Numbered from the stretch's first letter, positions 16,882 to 26,816 are shown. The stretch is 64,000 bases of DNA from Colwellia hornerae (GCF_007954355.1 NZ_VOLR01000010.1:62001-126000), one strand, 5' to 3'. The notes: generated by a model not told the origin, from the letters alone. A program made the numbers and translations.

Positions 16882-17628
16882 ATGAGGCCTAACTCCTTAA
16901 GTGATAAAATAATGTCTGTATTACTCACTGTTATCATCTCGACATTTCTTGCTGGATTGGCTATGCCACTAGGTGCAGCCATTGCCTGTTTCGAAAAAAT
17001 TGGCAGTGACTGGCTTGAGCAAGAGCTAAGGCATAGTGTGATGGCTTTTGGCGGCGGAGCGCTGTTGTCAGCGATTGCTTTAGTTTTAGTACCAGAAGGT
17101 ATAGAAAGTCTTAGCATCTTACCCGCGTGTATTTGGTTTATCGTTGGTGGGCTTAGTTTTATGGCGCTTGATATTTATCTTAAAAAAATAGCGACCCCCG
17201 CTAGTCAACTGGCAGCAATGCTGGCTGACTTTATTCCAGAATCAATAGCACTTGGAGCGGCATTCGCAACAGGAAGTAGTAGTGCATATTTACTGGCAGG
17301 ATTAATCGCATTACAAAATTTACCTGAAGGATTTAGCGCTTATCGTGAGTTAAACGCTTCTTCAGTGTATAAACCTCAAAAAATTATTATGGTCTTTGCT
17401 TTAATGGCAATACTCGGTCCTATAGCAGCAGTTTCTGGCTATTTATGGCTATCTGAATCACCCAAAGTTATTGGCGCAGTCATGCTGTTCGCTTCTGGCG
17501 GAATTCTTTATTCGATATTCCAAGATTTGGCGCCACAAGTAAAACTAGAAAATCATTGGGCTCCACCAATGGGTGCTGTGTTAGGCTTTACTCTGGGTAT
17601 GTTAGGTCTAATGTTAACGGTACCATAA
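16882..17628 (+). CDS. ZIP-family-like metal transporter
   Basis: 248 residues with about eight hydrophobic segments arranged as in ZIP permeases. The paired conserved motifs are altered: the expected HNxPEG of the fourth helix reads DFIPES and that of the fifth reads QNLPEG, so both signature histidines are replaced (Asp and Gln). Metal transport is therefore less certain than the fold. The start is uncertain: ATG 16882 and ATG 16912 both lack a clear ribosome site, and the second begins directly at the first membrane helix. A shared bidirectional terminator separates it from the convergent DASS transporter. Confidence 0.82.
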   Translation: MRPNSLSDKIMSVLLTVIISTFLAGLAMPLGAAIACFEKIGSDWLEQELRHSVMAFGGGALLSAIALVLVPEGIESLSILPACIWFIVGGLSFMALDIYLKKIATPASQLAAMLADFIPESIALGAAFATGSSSAYLLAGLIALQNLPEGFSAYRELNASSVYKPQKIIMVFALMAILGPIAAVSGYLWLSESPKVIGAVMLFASGGILYSIFQDLAPQVKLENHWAPPMGAVLGFTLGMLGLMLTVP

Positions 17629-17663
17629 ATAATAATGGCACTATAACTGAATAATATAGAAGG

Positions 17664-17691
17664 AAAAGGGGCTGAAGTTAAGCCCCTTTTT
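17664..17691. terminator. Bidirectional rho-independent terminator
   Basis: AAAAGGGGCT and AGCCCCTTTT form a 10-bp stem with a 7-base loop between the convergent ZIP-like and DASS transporter genes. Confidence 0.9.
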
Positions 17692-17698
17692 CGTCAAG

Positions 17699-19075
17699 TT
17701 ATAGCAAAAATAAATAGCAAACAATTGCTATTAAACAAGACAAAATAAAACTTAGGATTGCCCCTTCTTTCACCATATCTTTAATTTCAAGTTCACCGGT
17801 ACCATAAGCAATTGCATTGGGCGCAGTGGCAACAGGTAGCATAAACGCACAACTTGCACACATAGCGGCAGGTACCATTAATACCATGGGATCGTAACCC
17901 GCAGAGGTGGCAACTACGGCCAAAATAGGCATCAGCAAAGTTGCTGTCGCGGTGTTACTGGTAATTTCTGTGAGATAAGTAACCACTAAACAAATTGTCA
18001 GTATCATCACAATTACCGGTAAATTGGCCAATGAAGACAACCACTCGCCTAGTATCTGGCTTAGACCTGATTCAACAAAGCCTTTAGCAATGGCAATACC
18101 ACCAGCAAATAACAACAACATTCCCCATGGTATTGTTTTAGCGGTATCCCAATCAAGCAGACGCGAGCCTTTGCCATTGGGTATTAAAAACATTAAAACC
18201 ACCGCGAACAAGGCTACTGTGCTATCGCCCGCAATTGAAATATTTAACAAGTCACTCCAACCACCAAACGGCTCTGAACGTGTGATCCAGGCAAGTGCCG
18301 TTAAGCCAAAAACCCAAAGTGTTCTTGTTTCTTCACTTCGCCACACTCCTTGTGCTGGTAGTTTTATTTCATGGTCAAGTCTTACATTTCTGGTTAACCA
18401 CCACGCCATTATAGGTAAGGCAATTAACACTATCGGGACACCAATTTTCATCCATGACAAAAAGCCAAATTCTCTGCCAGTGTGCTCTTCATATATCCCC
18501 ATAAAAATCACGTTAGGTGGCGTACCAATTGGGGTACCAATACCCCCAACAGAAGCGGCATAAGCAATACCTAAAATGAGAGCAACTTTAAGTTCTTTGT
18601 TATCTACATGAGCAAGTATCGCTAATGCAATGGGCAGCATAATTAACGTGGTTGCGGTATTTGAAATCCACATACTCAATAAAGCAGACGCCAGCATAAA
18701 GCCAAAGACTAATCGCCGTCCACTTGATACACCTACTAACTTGACCATATAAACAGCAAGTCTTTGGTGCGCGCCACTTTTCTCTATTGCTTTTGACAAC
18801 ATAAATGCCCCCATCAACAACAAAATAACGTGACTACCTAATGATGAAGCCACCGTTTTGTGATCAACGACCCCCAATAGCGGTAATAAAGCAAAAGGGA
18901 CTAAAGAAGTAGCGGGAATAGGTATGGCTTCGCTAACCCACCAAATAACGGTGAGCAGTGTTATAGCGGCTGCGGTTGCTGGTTTTTCTGCCAGGCCCAG
19001 CCAAAGTAGTAAAAAGTAAAACCCAAAGGCTAGCAATGGCGCTAGCACAATAAAACTTTGTTTAGTTAACTTCAT
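17699..19075 (-). CDS. DASS family sodium:anion symporter
   Basis: 458 residues with about 12 membrane segments. The divalent anion:sodium symporter signature region is clear: two SNT repeats, MWISNTATTLIMLPIA and LTEITSNTATATLLMPILA, which bind sodium and the carboxylate in this family. WWVSEAIPIPATSL near the N-terminus is also typical. It should import dicarboxylates or a similar anion with sodium; sulfate is possible for some relatives. It is transcribed alone, with nagZ 45 bases upstream on the same strand. Confidence 0.92.
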   Translation of the reverse strand: MKLTKQSFIVLAPLLAFGFYFLLLWLGLAEKPATAAAITLLTVIWWVSEAIPIPATSLVPFALLPLLGVVDHKTVASSLGSHVILLLMGAFMLSKAIEKSGAHQRLAVYMVKLVGVSSGRRLVFGFMLASALLSMWISNTATTLIMLPIALAILAHVDNKELKVALILGIAYAASVGGIGTPIGTPPNVIFMGIYEEHTGREFGFLSWMKIGVPIVLIALPIMAWWLTRNVRLDHEIKLPAQGVWRSEETRTLWVFGLTALAWITRSEPFGGWSDLLNISIAGDSTVALFAVVLMFLIPNGKGSRLLDWDTAKTIPWGMLLLFAGGIAIAKGFVESGLSQILGEWLSSLANLPVIVMILTICLVVTYLTEITSNTATATLLMPILAVVATSAGYDPMVLMVPAAMCASCAFMLPVATAPNAIAYGTGELEIKDMVKEGAILSFILSCLIAIVCYLFLL

Positions 19076-19120
19076 TTAACTCTCTATTTTTATTATTTTT
19101 AAGAGGACGGTAAAATTATT

Positions 19121-20134
19121 TTATAAGTATTTAGCTAATGCTTGCCGAGCATGTTGCCAATGAGTATTTGCCTTTAACTCTCTGAGCCCACTCGTTGACG
19201 TTTTCAATAAACGTAACAAGCGCTGATTACTCTTTTCATCAATACTAATATTGGCATGGTCGATAACATCGATACAGCTGTCTCGGTTATTACACAGCAG
19301 TAACATGTCGCAACCTGCTTGTTGAGCCGCTTCAGCTCGTTCGACATAACCACCAACACATGCGGCACCTTCCATCGATAAATCATCACTGAAAATAACA
19401 CCGCTAAAACCAAGTTGCTTGCGCAAAATATCTTTAAGCCAATAAGCAGAAAAACCGACGGCTTCGGGGTCAACATCAGGAAAAATAACGTGGGCAGGCA
19501 TTAATGCATCGACCTTATTGCTATTAATTAACGTTTTAAAAGGTAACATATCGACCGAAAATATTTCATCACGTGAACGAGGGTCAATTGGTAAGGCAAG
19601 GTGCGAATCAGCTTCAACACTGCCATGACCAGGAAAGTGCTTACCCGTAGCCTTCATACCAACCAGATGTAAGCCATCGACAAAAGCACTGGCGAGCTGA
19701 CAAACAATTTCTGGGTTTTTATGAAAAGCCCTATCACCGATAACCGCACTGATATCATCAATATCAAGAATAGGCGCAAAACTGATATCAATACCGACCG
19801 CTTGAACTTCTAAGGCCATTAATATTGCACTTTGTTTAGCCAGCTCTTGAGCTGCGACAATATTTTGATCGCCATAGTGCCAAATTTTGCCCATCGCAGG
19901 AATAAGAGAGAAGCCATCACGAAAACGCTGTACTCGACCACCTTCGTGATCAACGGCAATAAGCAGGGGTTTATTGGCGGCACGGCGAATATCAGCAGTT
20001 AATTCAGCTATTTGTTGGGGAGATTCATAATTACGAGTAAATAAAATTAATCCGCCAACGAGAGGATGTTGCAGCAGTTCTTTGTCTTCTGCCGTTAAAG
20101 ATGTGCCAAGCACATCTAACATAATAGGACCCAT
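19121..20134 (-). CDS. nagZ: Beta-N-acetylhexosaminidase NagZ
   Basis: 337 residues from the ATG at 20134 (MGPIMLDV), matching the usual NagZ N-terminus; GTG 20140 would add two residues. Glycoside hydrolase family 3 motifs are present: AVDHEGGRVQRF, the catalytic-loop KHFPGHGSVEADSHLALP and the nucleophile region FSDDLSMEGA. It removes GlcNAc from anhydromuropeptides during cytoplasmic peptidoglycan recycling. The length fits, and no signal peptide is present. The gene lies downstream of the psrA-type regulator on the same strand, about 107 bases away. Confidence 0.96.
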   Translation of the reverse strand: MGPIMLDVLGTSLTAEDKELLQHPLVGGLILFTRNYESPQQIAELTADIRRAANKPLLIAVDHEGGRVQRFRDGFSLIPAMGKIWHYGDQNIVAAQELAKQSAILMALEVQAVGIDISFAPILDIDDISAVIGDRAFHKNPEIVCQLASAFVDGLHLVGMKATGKHFPGHGSVEADSHLALPIDPRSRDEIFSVDMLPFKTLINSNKVDALMPAHVIFPDVDPEAVGFSAYWLKDILRKQLGFSGVIFSDDLSMEGAACVGGYVERAEAAQQAGCDMLLLCNNRDSCIDVIDHANISIDEKSNQRLLRLLKTSTSGLRELKANTHWQHARQALAKYL

Positions 20135-20241
20135 ATACACACTTTGAAGATGATAAATTTTTGATGTTGCTACTTTACCTAAAACAATAGCAATTACAAA
20201 GGCTGATCTTTATATATCCAATTAAAACGACTAATTAAAGA

Positions 20242-20862
20242 TTATAATAAAGGAGCCGCTACACCTGCAGCAACATAAGGAATAACTTTTTTAATTACGC
20301 CAGCAATATCCATTTTTTTATCAAAATCACTTTTTGCAATATCGATTAAAGCGTCACTCGACGACATAGTAAATACCACGGTGCCCATGGTGAAATGCAA
20401 ACGCCAGAACATTTCTTCAGCCGTTAACTCTGGATAAGCTTTTTGCACGGCTTTAACAAAGTTATTAATAACACCTGGATATTGCGTGGTTAAAAACCAG
20501 CGTAGAAAACCTTGGCTGTCACTATAACCTCGCCCTAGCAATTGTAAAAAATTACTAGTACCATTTTCTTTAAATTCATTAAGTGATAACAAGGGGTCAA
20601 TAAAAGCTGAGAACACCTCAAGCAAGGTCAGATCTTCTTGTTCACATATATTCACCAGTGATAATTCTAAGCGTGGTGAAAGCTCATTCATATAGCGCGA
20701 CATTACCGACTTTATTAACTCTTTCTTAGAGCCAAAATGATAATTTACCGCAGCTAAATTAACTTCTGCCTGGCTAGTGATTTCTCTTAACGATGTACCA
20801 TTAAAACCTTGTATCGCGAATAATTTTTCTGCTGCGTCTAAAATTTTGTTTTTTGTACTCAT
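20242..20862 (-). CDS. psrA: TetR-family regulator, PsrA-type
   Basis: 206 residues from ATG 20862; longer in-frame starts add a non-conserved leader. The N-terminal helix-turn-helix (ILDAAEKLFAIQGFNGTSLREITS, then VNLAAVNYHFGSKKELI) and the C-terminal part (LLGRGYSDSQGFLRWFL and EMFWRLHFTMGTVVFTMSS) closely resemble PsrA, the fatty-acid-responsive repressor of beta-oxidation genes in Pseudomonas and Shewanella. A sequence matching the PsrA box pattern AAAC-N4-GTTTG lies 65 bases upstream of the start, consistent with autoregulation. Confidence 0.85.
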   Translation of the reverse strand: MSTKNKILDAAEKLFAIQGFNGTSLREITSQAEVNLAAVNYHFGSKKELIKSVMSRYMNELSPRLELSLVNICEQEDLTLLEVFSAFIDPLLSLNEFKENGTSNFLQLLGRGYSDSQGFLRWFLTTQYPGVINNFVKAVQKAYPELTAEEMFWRLHFTMGTVVFTMSSSDALIDIAKSDFDKKMDIAGVIKKVIPYVAAGVAAPLL

Positions 20863-20925
20863 CTGACAACGATACCTCTTACCTACACCATAAATGAAAA
20901 TATTCATCATTAATTAAGCCTAGTT

Positions 20926-20940
20926 TAAACAAGCGTTTGA
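20926..20940. promoter_or_regulatory. Candidate PsrA box
   Basis: TAAACAAGCGTTTGA fits the known PsrA site pattern [GC]AAAC-N2-4-GTTT[GC] except for the first base. It lies in the divergent region between psrA and the M2 peptidase gene. Confidence 0.5.
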
Positions 20941-21251
20941 AATAACGCAACAATGAATATGCGAGGCAATATTTTTTCATATAATTCAATGCGATATAAT
21001 AGCACTAAATAAGCACTGCCATTCCTTAGGTAACTATGCTGGTTGAAAAAATCCGTTAACTTTTATAGTAATCTTAACTTTTCCACAAAATATACCTAAT
21101 GTGGAATTTCTAATTATCTCTGCTTTAACGTTATTTTAGAAAACACTTAGTAAATTTACTGAGCTTTTTTCTGTCAAAGCTTTAAGCCGCCTAGACAATT
21201 TTATATACTGGCTATACATTATCTCTTAATAATAATAAATATAAGACTTTT
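20941..21251. other. Intergenic promoter region
   Basis: About 310 bases, AT-rich, between the divergent psrA-type and peptidase genes. No gene or clear repeat was seen. Confidence 0.5.
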
Positions 21252-23093
21252 ATGATAAAACTGTTCAAGCAAACAAGCGTAGCCCTGTGTGTACTTGCAT
21301 CACTTACCGCGTGTAACGATGAAAATACCACGCAAACTCAACAAGCACAAAAACAAGTAGCTCAAGCATTAACGGCAAAAGATGCCAATGCATTTCTTAA
21401 CGCTACCGAAAAAGAATTAATCGCATTAGGTATTGAGGGTAACCGTGCCGAATGGATTTATTCAAATTTTATTACCGATGATACTGCGGCGCTGTCAGCA
21501 GCAGCAAACCAAAAATCAACAGAAGCTGGCGTTCGTTTTGCTATGGCAGCAGCTAAATTTGACCATGTTGATGTTACTGAGACTCAACGCAGAAAATTAA
21601 ATACCTTAAAACAAAGTTTAGTCATGCCTGCACCACAAGATTCTGAAAAGTCAGCTGAACTGTCAAAAATTGGCTCAGAGCTTGGCGGTATGTATGGCAA
21701 AGGTACTTATACCACCCAAGCTGGCAAAACCTTAAGCTTAGGTGAAATGACATCAACAATGGCCACGTCACGTGATTACGACGAATTGCTAGAAATGTGG
21801 CAAGGTTGGCGGACAATTAGTCCTGAGATGAAACCTTTATTTGTTCGTCAATCTGAGTTAGGTAATGAAGGTGCACAAGGTTTAGGTTACAAAGATTTAG
21901 GCGCAATGTGGCGTTCAAACTACGATATGCCTGCTGACGACTTTGCCAAAGAACTTGACCGTTTATGGGGGCAAGTAAAACCCTTGTATGATGACTTGCA
22001 TTGTTATGTTCGTAGTGAACTAGGTAAAACCTACGGAGAAGACAAGGTACCACAAGACCAACCTATTCCAGCTCATTTATTGGGTAATATGTGGGCCCAA
22101 TCATGGGGAAATATCTACGAGTTAGTTGCTCCCGAGAATGCAGATCCAGGTTATGATGTTACCGAGCAATTAGCTGCAAATAACTATGACGAAATTAAAA
22201 TGGTTGCTGGTGCTGAAACCTTTTTTACATCTTTAGGTTTTGATGAGCTGCCAGAAACATTCTGGACTCGCTCATTATTTACTAAACCAGCAGATCGTGA
22301 TGTTGTTTGTCACGCTTCAGCATGGGATCTTGATGCAAAAGATGATATTCGCATTAAAATGTGTATCCAAAAAACAGGCGAAGAATTCAATGTTATTCAC
22401 CACGAACTTGGGCATAACTTCTACCAACGCGCTTATCAAGATCAGCCGGTTTACTTTCAAAATAGTGCTAACGATGGTTTTCATGAAGCGATTGGCGACA
22501 CCATTGCACTTTCAGTAACACCTAAATATTTGAAAGAAATTGGCTTAATCGACACTATTCCAGATCAATCAAAAGATATTGGCCTATTAATGAAAATGGC
22601 GCTCGAGAAAATAGCCTTTATTCCCTTTGGCTTAATGGTTGATCAATGGCGTTGGAAAGTCTATTCCGGTGAAATCACACCAGAAAATTACAACACAGCT
22701 TGGTGGGAGTTACGTGAAAAATATCAAGGTGTTGCTGCACCATTAACTCGTGAAGCTAATGCCTTTGATCCAGGTGCTAAGTATCATGTCCCTGGAGGTG
22801 TGCCTTACAGCCGCTATTTCTTAGCTCATATTCAACAGTTTGAATTTCATAAAGCGCTTTGTGAAATATCGGGTAATACCGATCCCATTCATCGCTGTTC
22901 AATTTACAACTCTAAAGCAGCGGGTAAAGCACTTAATACCATGTTAGAGATGGGCTCTAGTCAACCTTGGCAAGAAGCTTATAAAGTTTTAACGGGCAGT
23001 AAGCAGATGGATGCAACTGCGGTACTCGATTATTTTGCCCCTTTACAAGTCTGGTTGAAAGAGAAAAACAAAGGTAAGCAATGTGGTTTTTAA
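21252..23093 (+). CDS. M2 family (ACE-like) metallopeptidase lipoprotein
   Basis: 613 residues. The signal sequence ends in a lipobox (LASLTAC, Cys21), so the enzyme is probably anchored in the envelope. The zinc site is intact: His384-Glu385-Leu-Gly-His388 and Glu412 in the downstream HEAIGD motif. MGSSQPWQEAYKVLTGS near the C-terminus is typical of peptidyl-dipeptidase A. It should remove dipeptides from peptide C-termini in the periplasm. A strong terminator follows, so the gene is a single transcription unit. Confidence 0.94.
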   Translation: MIKLFKQTSVALCVLASLTACNDENTTQTQQAQKQVAQALTAKDANAFLNATEKELIALGIEGNRAEWIYSNFITDDTAALSAAANQKSTEAGVRFAMAAAKFDHVDVTETQRRKLNTLKQSLVMPAPQDSEKSAELSKIGSELGGMYGKGTYTTQAGKTLSLGEMTSTMATSRDYDELLEMWQGWRTISPEMKPLFVRQSELGNEGAQGLGYKDLGAMWRSNYDMPADDFAKELDRLWGQVKPLYDDLHCYVRSELGKTYGEDKVPQDQPIPAHLLGNMWAQSWGNIYELVAPENADPGYDVTEQLAANNYDEIKMVAGAETFFTSLGFDELPETFWTRSLFTKPADRDVVCHASAWDLDAKDDIRIKMCIQKTGEEFNVIHHELGHNFYQRAYQDQPVYFQNSANDGFHEAIGDTIALSVTPKYLKEIGLIDTIPDQSKDIGLLMKMALEKIAFIPFGLMVDQWRWKVYSGEITPENYNTAWWELREKYQGVAAPLTREANAFDPGAKYHVPGGVPYSRYFLAHIQQFEFHKALCEISGNTDPIHRCSIYNSKAAGKALNTMLEMGSSQPWQEAYKVLTGSKQMDATAVLDYFAPLQVWLKEKNKGKQCGF

Positions 23094-23128
23094 GTTTTTA
23101 AAAACGTTATAAATTTGTTTGATGATAA

Positions 23129-23158
23129 AGCCTGATAATTAACTTATCAGGCTTTTTT
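23129..23158 (+). terminator. Rho-independent terminator
   Basis: AGCCTGATAA and TTATCAGGCT form a perfect 10-bp stem with a 5-base loop and a run of T. It ends the M2 peptidase transcript. Confidence 0.92.
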
Positions 23159-23181
23159 ATTGGAAAACAGGGTGGAAATGA

Positions 23182-23904
23182 TTAGTTAAAGTGTTGCATC
23201 ACTTCATAGCTAACATTTAACAAAGTCGCTTGTTTTATTTTAATTTCAGCACCTTTAAAATTAAACAATATATGAGCGCCTGGTTTATTTTCTATCGAAA
23301 ATTCTTGGCTAAATGTCGCTTTAACCATATTTCCGGAGTACTCAGAATAGTTAAAATTAATTTTACCATTTGATAAACCTTTATAAGATAACGTTTTTCT
23401 GAAGTAGCCTTTTTCAGGTTTTTTGCTATTATCGCTAAATATATTATAAGGGATATTTAAAGAGGCGCTTTCATCCCCAGTAAACGTTCCCCTTTCAAAA
23501 TAACCATCTTTATCTTCATCGAATAAACAAAACTTAACCAAGCTATCGCCGTATTCAGCGTCATTAAAACAAGCGGCATTGCCCCCTGTAGTACTCATTC
23601 CCAATAGGGTGGTTTTTCCTTTACCCAACCCTGGTTGTTCATCATAAATAAACTTAATCTTGGTAAGTAAACTAACAGACTGCGTTTTGTATTCTAAGTA
23701 ACTACCCGACACTTTAGTTAATAAATTATCACCTATGTCTACCATAAACTCTTGCGCTAATTCAGGACTGTTTTTTTTAGCATTTACCACTACAGCATCA
23801 CTAGACAAATTCTGATAAACAGGTAACGAAGAACAAGCACTCATTATAACGCTACTCGCAACCCAACAAATAACAGGTAAAAAACTTTTCTTCATTCTAC
23901 TCAT
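23182..23904 (-). CDS. Hypothetical lipoprotein
   Basis: 240 residues from ATG 23904, with GGG six bases upstream. A signal peptide with lipobox (IMSACSS) predicts a lipid-anchored envelope protein. The rest is mainly beta-type sequence with a CLFDEDKDGYFERGTF segment that resembles a calcium-binding DxDxDG loop, but no named family is recognised. It is convergent with the M2 peptidase and divergent from the HD-GYP gene. Confidence 0.72.
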   Translation of the reverse strand: MSRMKKSFLPVICWVASSVIMSACSSLPVYQNLSSDAVVVNAKKNSPELAQEFMVDIGDNLLTKVSGSYLEYKTQSVSLLTKIKFIYDEQPGLGKGKTTLLGMSTTGGNAACFNDAEYGDSLVKFCLFDEDKDGYFERGTFTGDESASLNIPYNIFSDNSKKPEKGYFRKTLSYKGLSNGKINFNYSEYSGNMVKATFSQEFSIENKPGAHILFNFKGAEIKIKQATLLNVSYEVMQHFN

Positions 23905-24190
23905 CAATAACCCTTTATCGAAAAATCAAAATATTATGAGTAAGGTAGCTTAAACCTAAACTTTACGTCAACCAATCTGTACAAGTAATTGCCTCAGATA
24001 TGCTTTTATCGGCAAAGTAAAAAATAATATTGCGATCGGCTCGTGCCTATTTATTAAAAAAATCGTTTTTATTGCATTATCTACTTTTAAATTCACTTTA
24101 CTGACATTGTTTTGTCGACTATTACACAAAAATTATAAAGAGAACCTATACTTGTGTTAATAAAAGCTAAAACTGTAAACAGGGATCATA

Positions 24191-25759
24191 ATGAATAACA
24201 TTGAACATTTTGTTGATATTGGTATCGCGCTATCAACAGAAAAAAATCACCACGCTTTATTAGAGCTTATTCTTAAAAGAGCGATGTTATTTGCTAATGC
24301 CGACGGTGGTACTATTTATTCAGTGACCACAGACAAAAATGAGCAAAAGTCTTTAGTCTTTGATACAGTTTTAAATAATAGTTTAGCCTGTCACTTAGGG
24401 GGTACAAGCACTAACCCAATAGACTACCCAAATATTAAGTTGTTCAATTATGGTAAAGTCAACAATAGCGCGCTTGTCGCTATAGCGGGGGCAACGGGGC
24501 AAGTTATTAATGTTAACGATGTTTATCACTGTACAGAATATGACTTAACCCAGGCAAAAATTATGGACAAACGCATCGGCTATCATACCCAGTCGGTATT
24601 AACTCTGCCGATGCAAGATCACCAACAAGAGTTAAATGGTGTTATTCAACTCATCAATGCCACGGATCCCCAAGGTAAGGTCATCACTTTTGAGGCTGAC
24701 GTTGTTAAAACAATCACAGCGCTAACCTCTTTAGCCGCCGTTATTTTAACCAATAAACAATTGATTGACGAAATGGAAAATCTCTTTGCGGCATTCTCTC
24801 GGTTAATCGCTTCCGCCATTGATAGGAAGTCGCCCTACACCGGTAATCACTGCCGACGTGTGCCCGAAATAACCATGTTATTGGCCAAAGCATGCCATGA
24901 CATAGATTGTGGGCCATTAACAGATTTTAACTTAGCCGCTGAAGACTTTCATGAACTCAGCGTTGCCGCTTGGTTACATGACTGTGGGAAAGTAGCGACG
25001 CCTGAATATGTAATGGATAAATCAAAAAAACTTGAAACAATCTTTGATCGAATAGAGTTGGTCAACGCTCGATTTGAAATAGCGGCACGTGATATTACCT
25101 ACTCAACTAAAATGGTTGATAAAGAAAAACTCAATTTATTAAAACAGCTCAATAACGATAGAGCGTTTATTAATGACGCTAATACCGGTGGTGAGTTTTT
25201 TGACGATGATAAGATAACGCGTGTTTATCAAATTGCTAAACATTATAAAATAATGATTAATGGTATTAATCAAGCGGTAATTAATGATGATGAAGTGCTT
25301 AATTTGATCACTAAACGAGGCACATTAACGGCTAAAGAGCGGCAAATCATAAATGACCATATGAAAGTTACCGTAGAAATGTTGGAATCGATGCCCTTTC
25401 CAAAGCATCTAAAAAATGTACCTGAGTTTGCCTGTGGTCATCACGAAAAAATGGATGGTACCGGTTATCCAAAAGGATTAACCCGTGACCAAATGTCAAC
25501 GCAAGCAAGAATTATGGCTATCGCCGATGTGTTTGAAGCATTAACCTCAAATGACCGCCCTTATAAGGCACCTAAAACCTTATCTGAAACATTAACCATT
25601 ATGGGTTACATGAAATTAGACAATCACCTTGACCCTGATTTGTTTGATGTCTTTATTCAGGAAAAAGTCTATCTCGAATTTGCCAATAAGTTTTTAGATG
25701 CATCTCAAATTGATGATTTTGATATCCAGAACATACCTGGATATCAAAAAATAGCTTAA
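24191..25759 (+). CDS. GAF / HD-GYP domain c-di-GMP phosphodiesterase
   Basis: 522 residues, cytoplasmic. A GAF domain occupies about residues 1-180 (ILKRAMLFANADGGTIYS, then SVLTLPMQDHQQELNGVIQLINA). The HD-GYP domain follows: His263-Asp264 in WLHDCGKV, and HHEKMDGTGYP at 417-427 with Gly425-Tyr426-Pro427. The HD and GYP motifs are separated by about 160 residues, more than the usual distance, so an extra helical insert lies between them. It probably hydrolyses cyclic di-GMP in response to a ligand in the GAF domain. No operon partner is seen. Confidence 0.93.
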   Translation: MNNIEHFVDIGIALSTEKNHHALLELILKRAMLFANADGGTIYSVTTDKNEQKSLVFDTVLNNSLACHLGGTSTNPIDYPNIKLFNYGKVNNSALVAIAGATGQVINVNDVYHCTEYDLTQAKIMDKRIGYHTQSVLTLPMQDHQQELNGVIQLINATDPQGKVITFEADVVKTITALTSLAAVILTNKQLIDEMENLFAAFSRLIASAIDRKSPYTGNHCRRVPEITMLLAKACHDIDCGPLTDFNLAAEDFHELSVAAWLHDCGKVATPEYVMDKSKKLETIFDRIELVNARFEIAARDITYSTKMVDKEKLNLLKQLNNDRAFINDANTGGEFFDDDKITRVYQIAKHYKIMINGINQAVINDDEVLNLITKRGTLTAKERQIINDHMKVTVEMLESMPFPKHLKNVPEFACGHHEKMDGTGYPKGLTRDQMSTQARIMAIADVFEALTSNDRPYKAPKTLSETLTIMGYMKLDNHLDPDLFDVFIQEKVYLEFANKFLDASQIDDFDIQNIPGYQKIA

Positions 25760-25842
25760 GCCTGTTTACGCAACTTACTCTCCTTGAGTAGCTGTGATTG
25801 GCTATTGAATATCAGCTTACTCTTTAACCTTAGATAGCATTT

Positions 25843-26763
25843 TTATCGCTGTTCTGGTCTTAAATAAGCTAGATCATCTTCATCATCAGCATGAAAGTCA
25901 TAGCCACCATCAAAGTCACCATTGAGCTCATTTTCAACCGTGATAGGCAGTTCTAATATTTCTTGAATATACATCGAGATATTTTCTTGTTGATCAATAA
26001 TGCCTTTTAGTTCGGCAAATGTTAATAATTTTATCTCTTGCAAGTAACTCTTAGTTATAACGGACAATTGTTCAGTAAAACTGGCAACACACGTAGCCAG
26101 TTTAGTCAGTAATGCCTGTTTATCGGTCTTGGTCAGGTAAGTATTCAACTGCTCATATAAACGAGTTGTGAACACTTTTTTGTCTGAATCAATCAGCAAT
26201 AATGCAATGGCAGTATTTAGAAATTTTTGCAATTCAAACAACAAGACCTCTTCATCATCATCGACAAGTAAAGTCGTTGCACAATAGTCTGTGGCAATAC
26301 TTTTATAAACTTGTAGTAACTTGGCACTTTTATAGCCTTCATTGACTAACGCTGTATGCATTGCTCTGATATCACTGGTATCATTAATGGCGAGAGCATA
26401 ACGACGAATAGATATTTCTTCGAAGTATGAAGGCGATATGGTTTTTAATTGGGCATACTTTGCCCAACCTGCCCGAAAGCAATAAACAACACCTTGGTTT
26501 TTTAGGATCTCTTTCGCATTATCTGTGTCATTATCGCAAAGATCTAATAAACCTAAATTGCTCATACCCAGAACAATTTCACAGCCTTTTTTAATTTGAT
26601 CGGCGTAAATTATTGATAGGTTATCAGACGCTATTCTCAAAGACATATCTGATAACTGTTGTTTGGTTTTATGCATAAATTCAGGCGTAAAAAAGCCTTC
26701 ACTTTCGCCATCTCTTAAGACTAAAAGTAAAAATGGATAGTTTCTTAACTCTGCAATGTTCAT
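25843..26763 (-). CDS. Uncharacterised protein of J-domain operon
   Basis: 306 residues, no signal peptide or membrane segment. The sequence is mostly helical, begins MNIAELRNYPFLLLVLRDGESEGFF and ends in an acidic stretch (DGGYDFHADDEDD). It is the last of four same-strand genes spaced by 22-80 bases, after a J-domain protein and two other unknowns. A weak GGAA lies upstream of the ATG. No family or catalytic motif is recognised. Confidence 0.7.
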   Translation of the reverse strand: MNIAELRNYPFLLLVLRDGESEGFFTPEFMHKTKQQLSDMSLRIASDNLSIIYADQIKKGCEIVLGMSNLGLLDLCDNDTDNAKEILKNQGVVYCFRAGWAKYAQLKTISPSYFEEISIRRYALAINDTSDIRAMHTALVNEGYKSAKLLQVYKSIATDYCATTLLVDDDEEVLLFELQKFLNTAIALLLIDSDKKVFTTRLYEQLNTYLTKTDKQALLTKLATCVASFTEQLSVITKSYLQEIKLLTFAELKGIIDQQENISMYIQEILELPITVENELNGDFDGGYDFHADDEDDLAYLRPEQR

Positions 26764-26816
26764 TGATGAATTCCAATCAATTAAATGAAATAAATAAATA
26801 CGGTGGCTGTTTAGCG

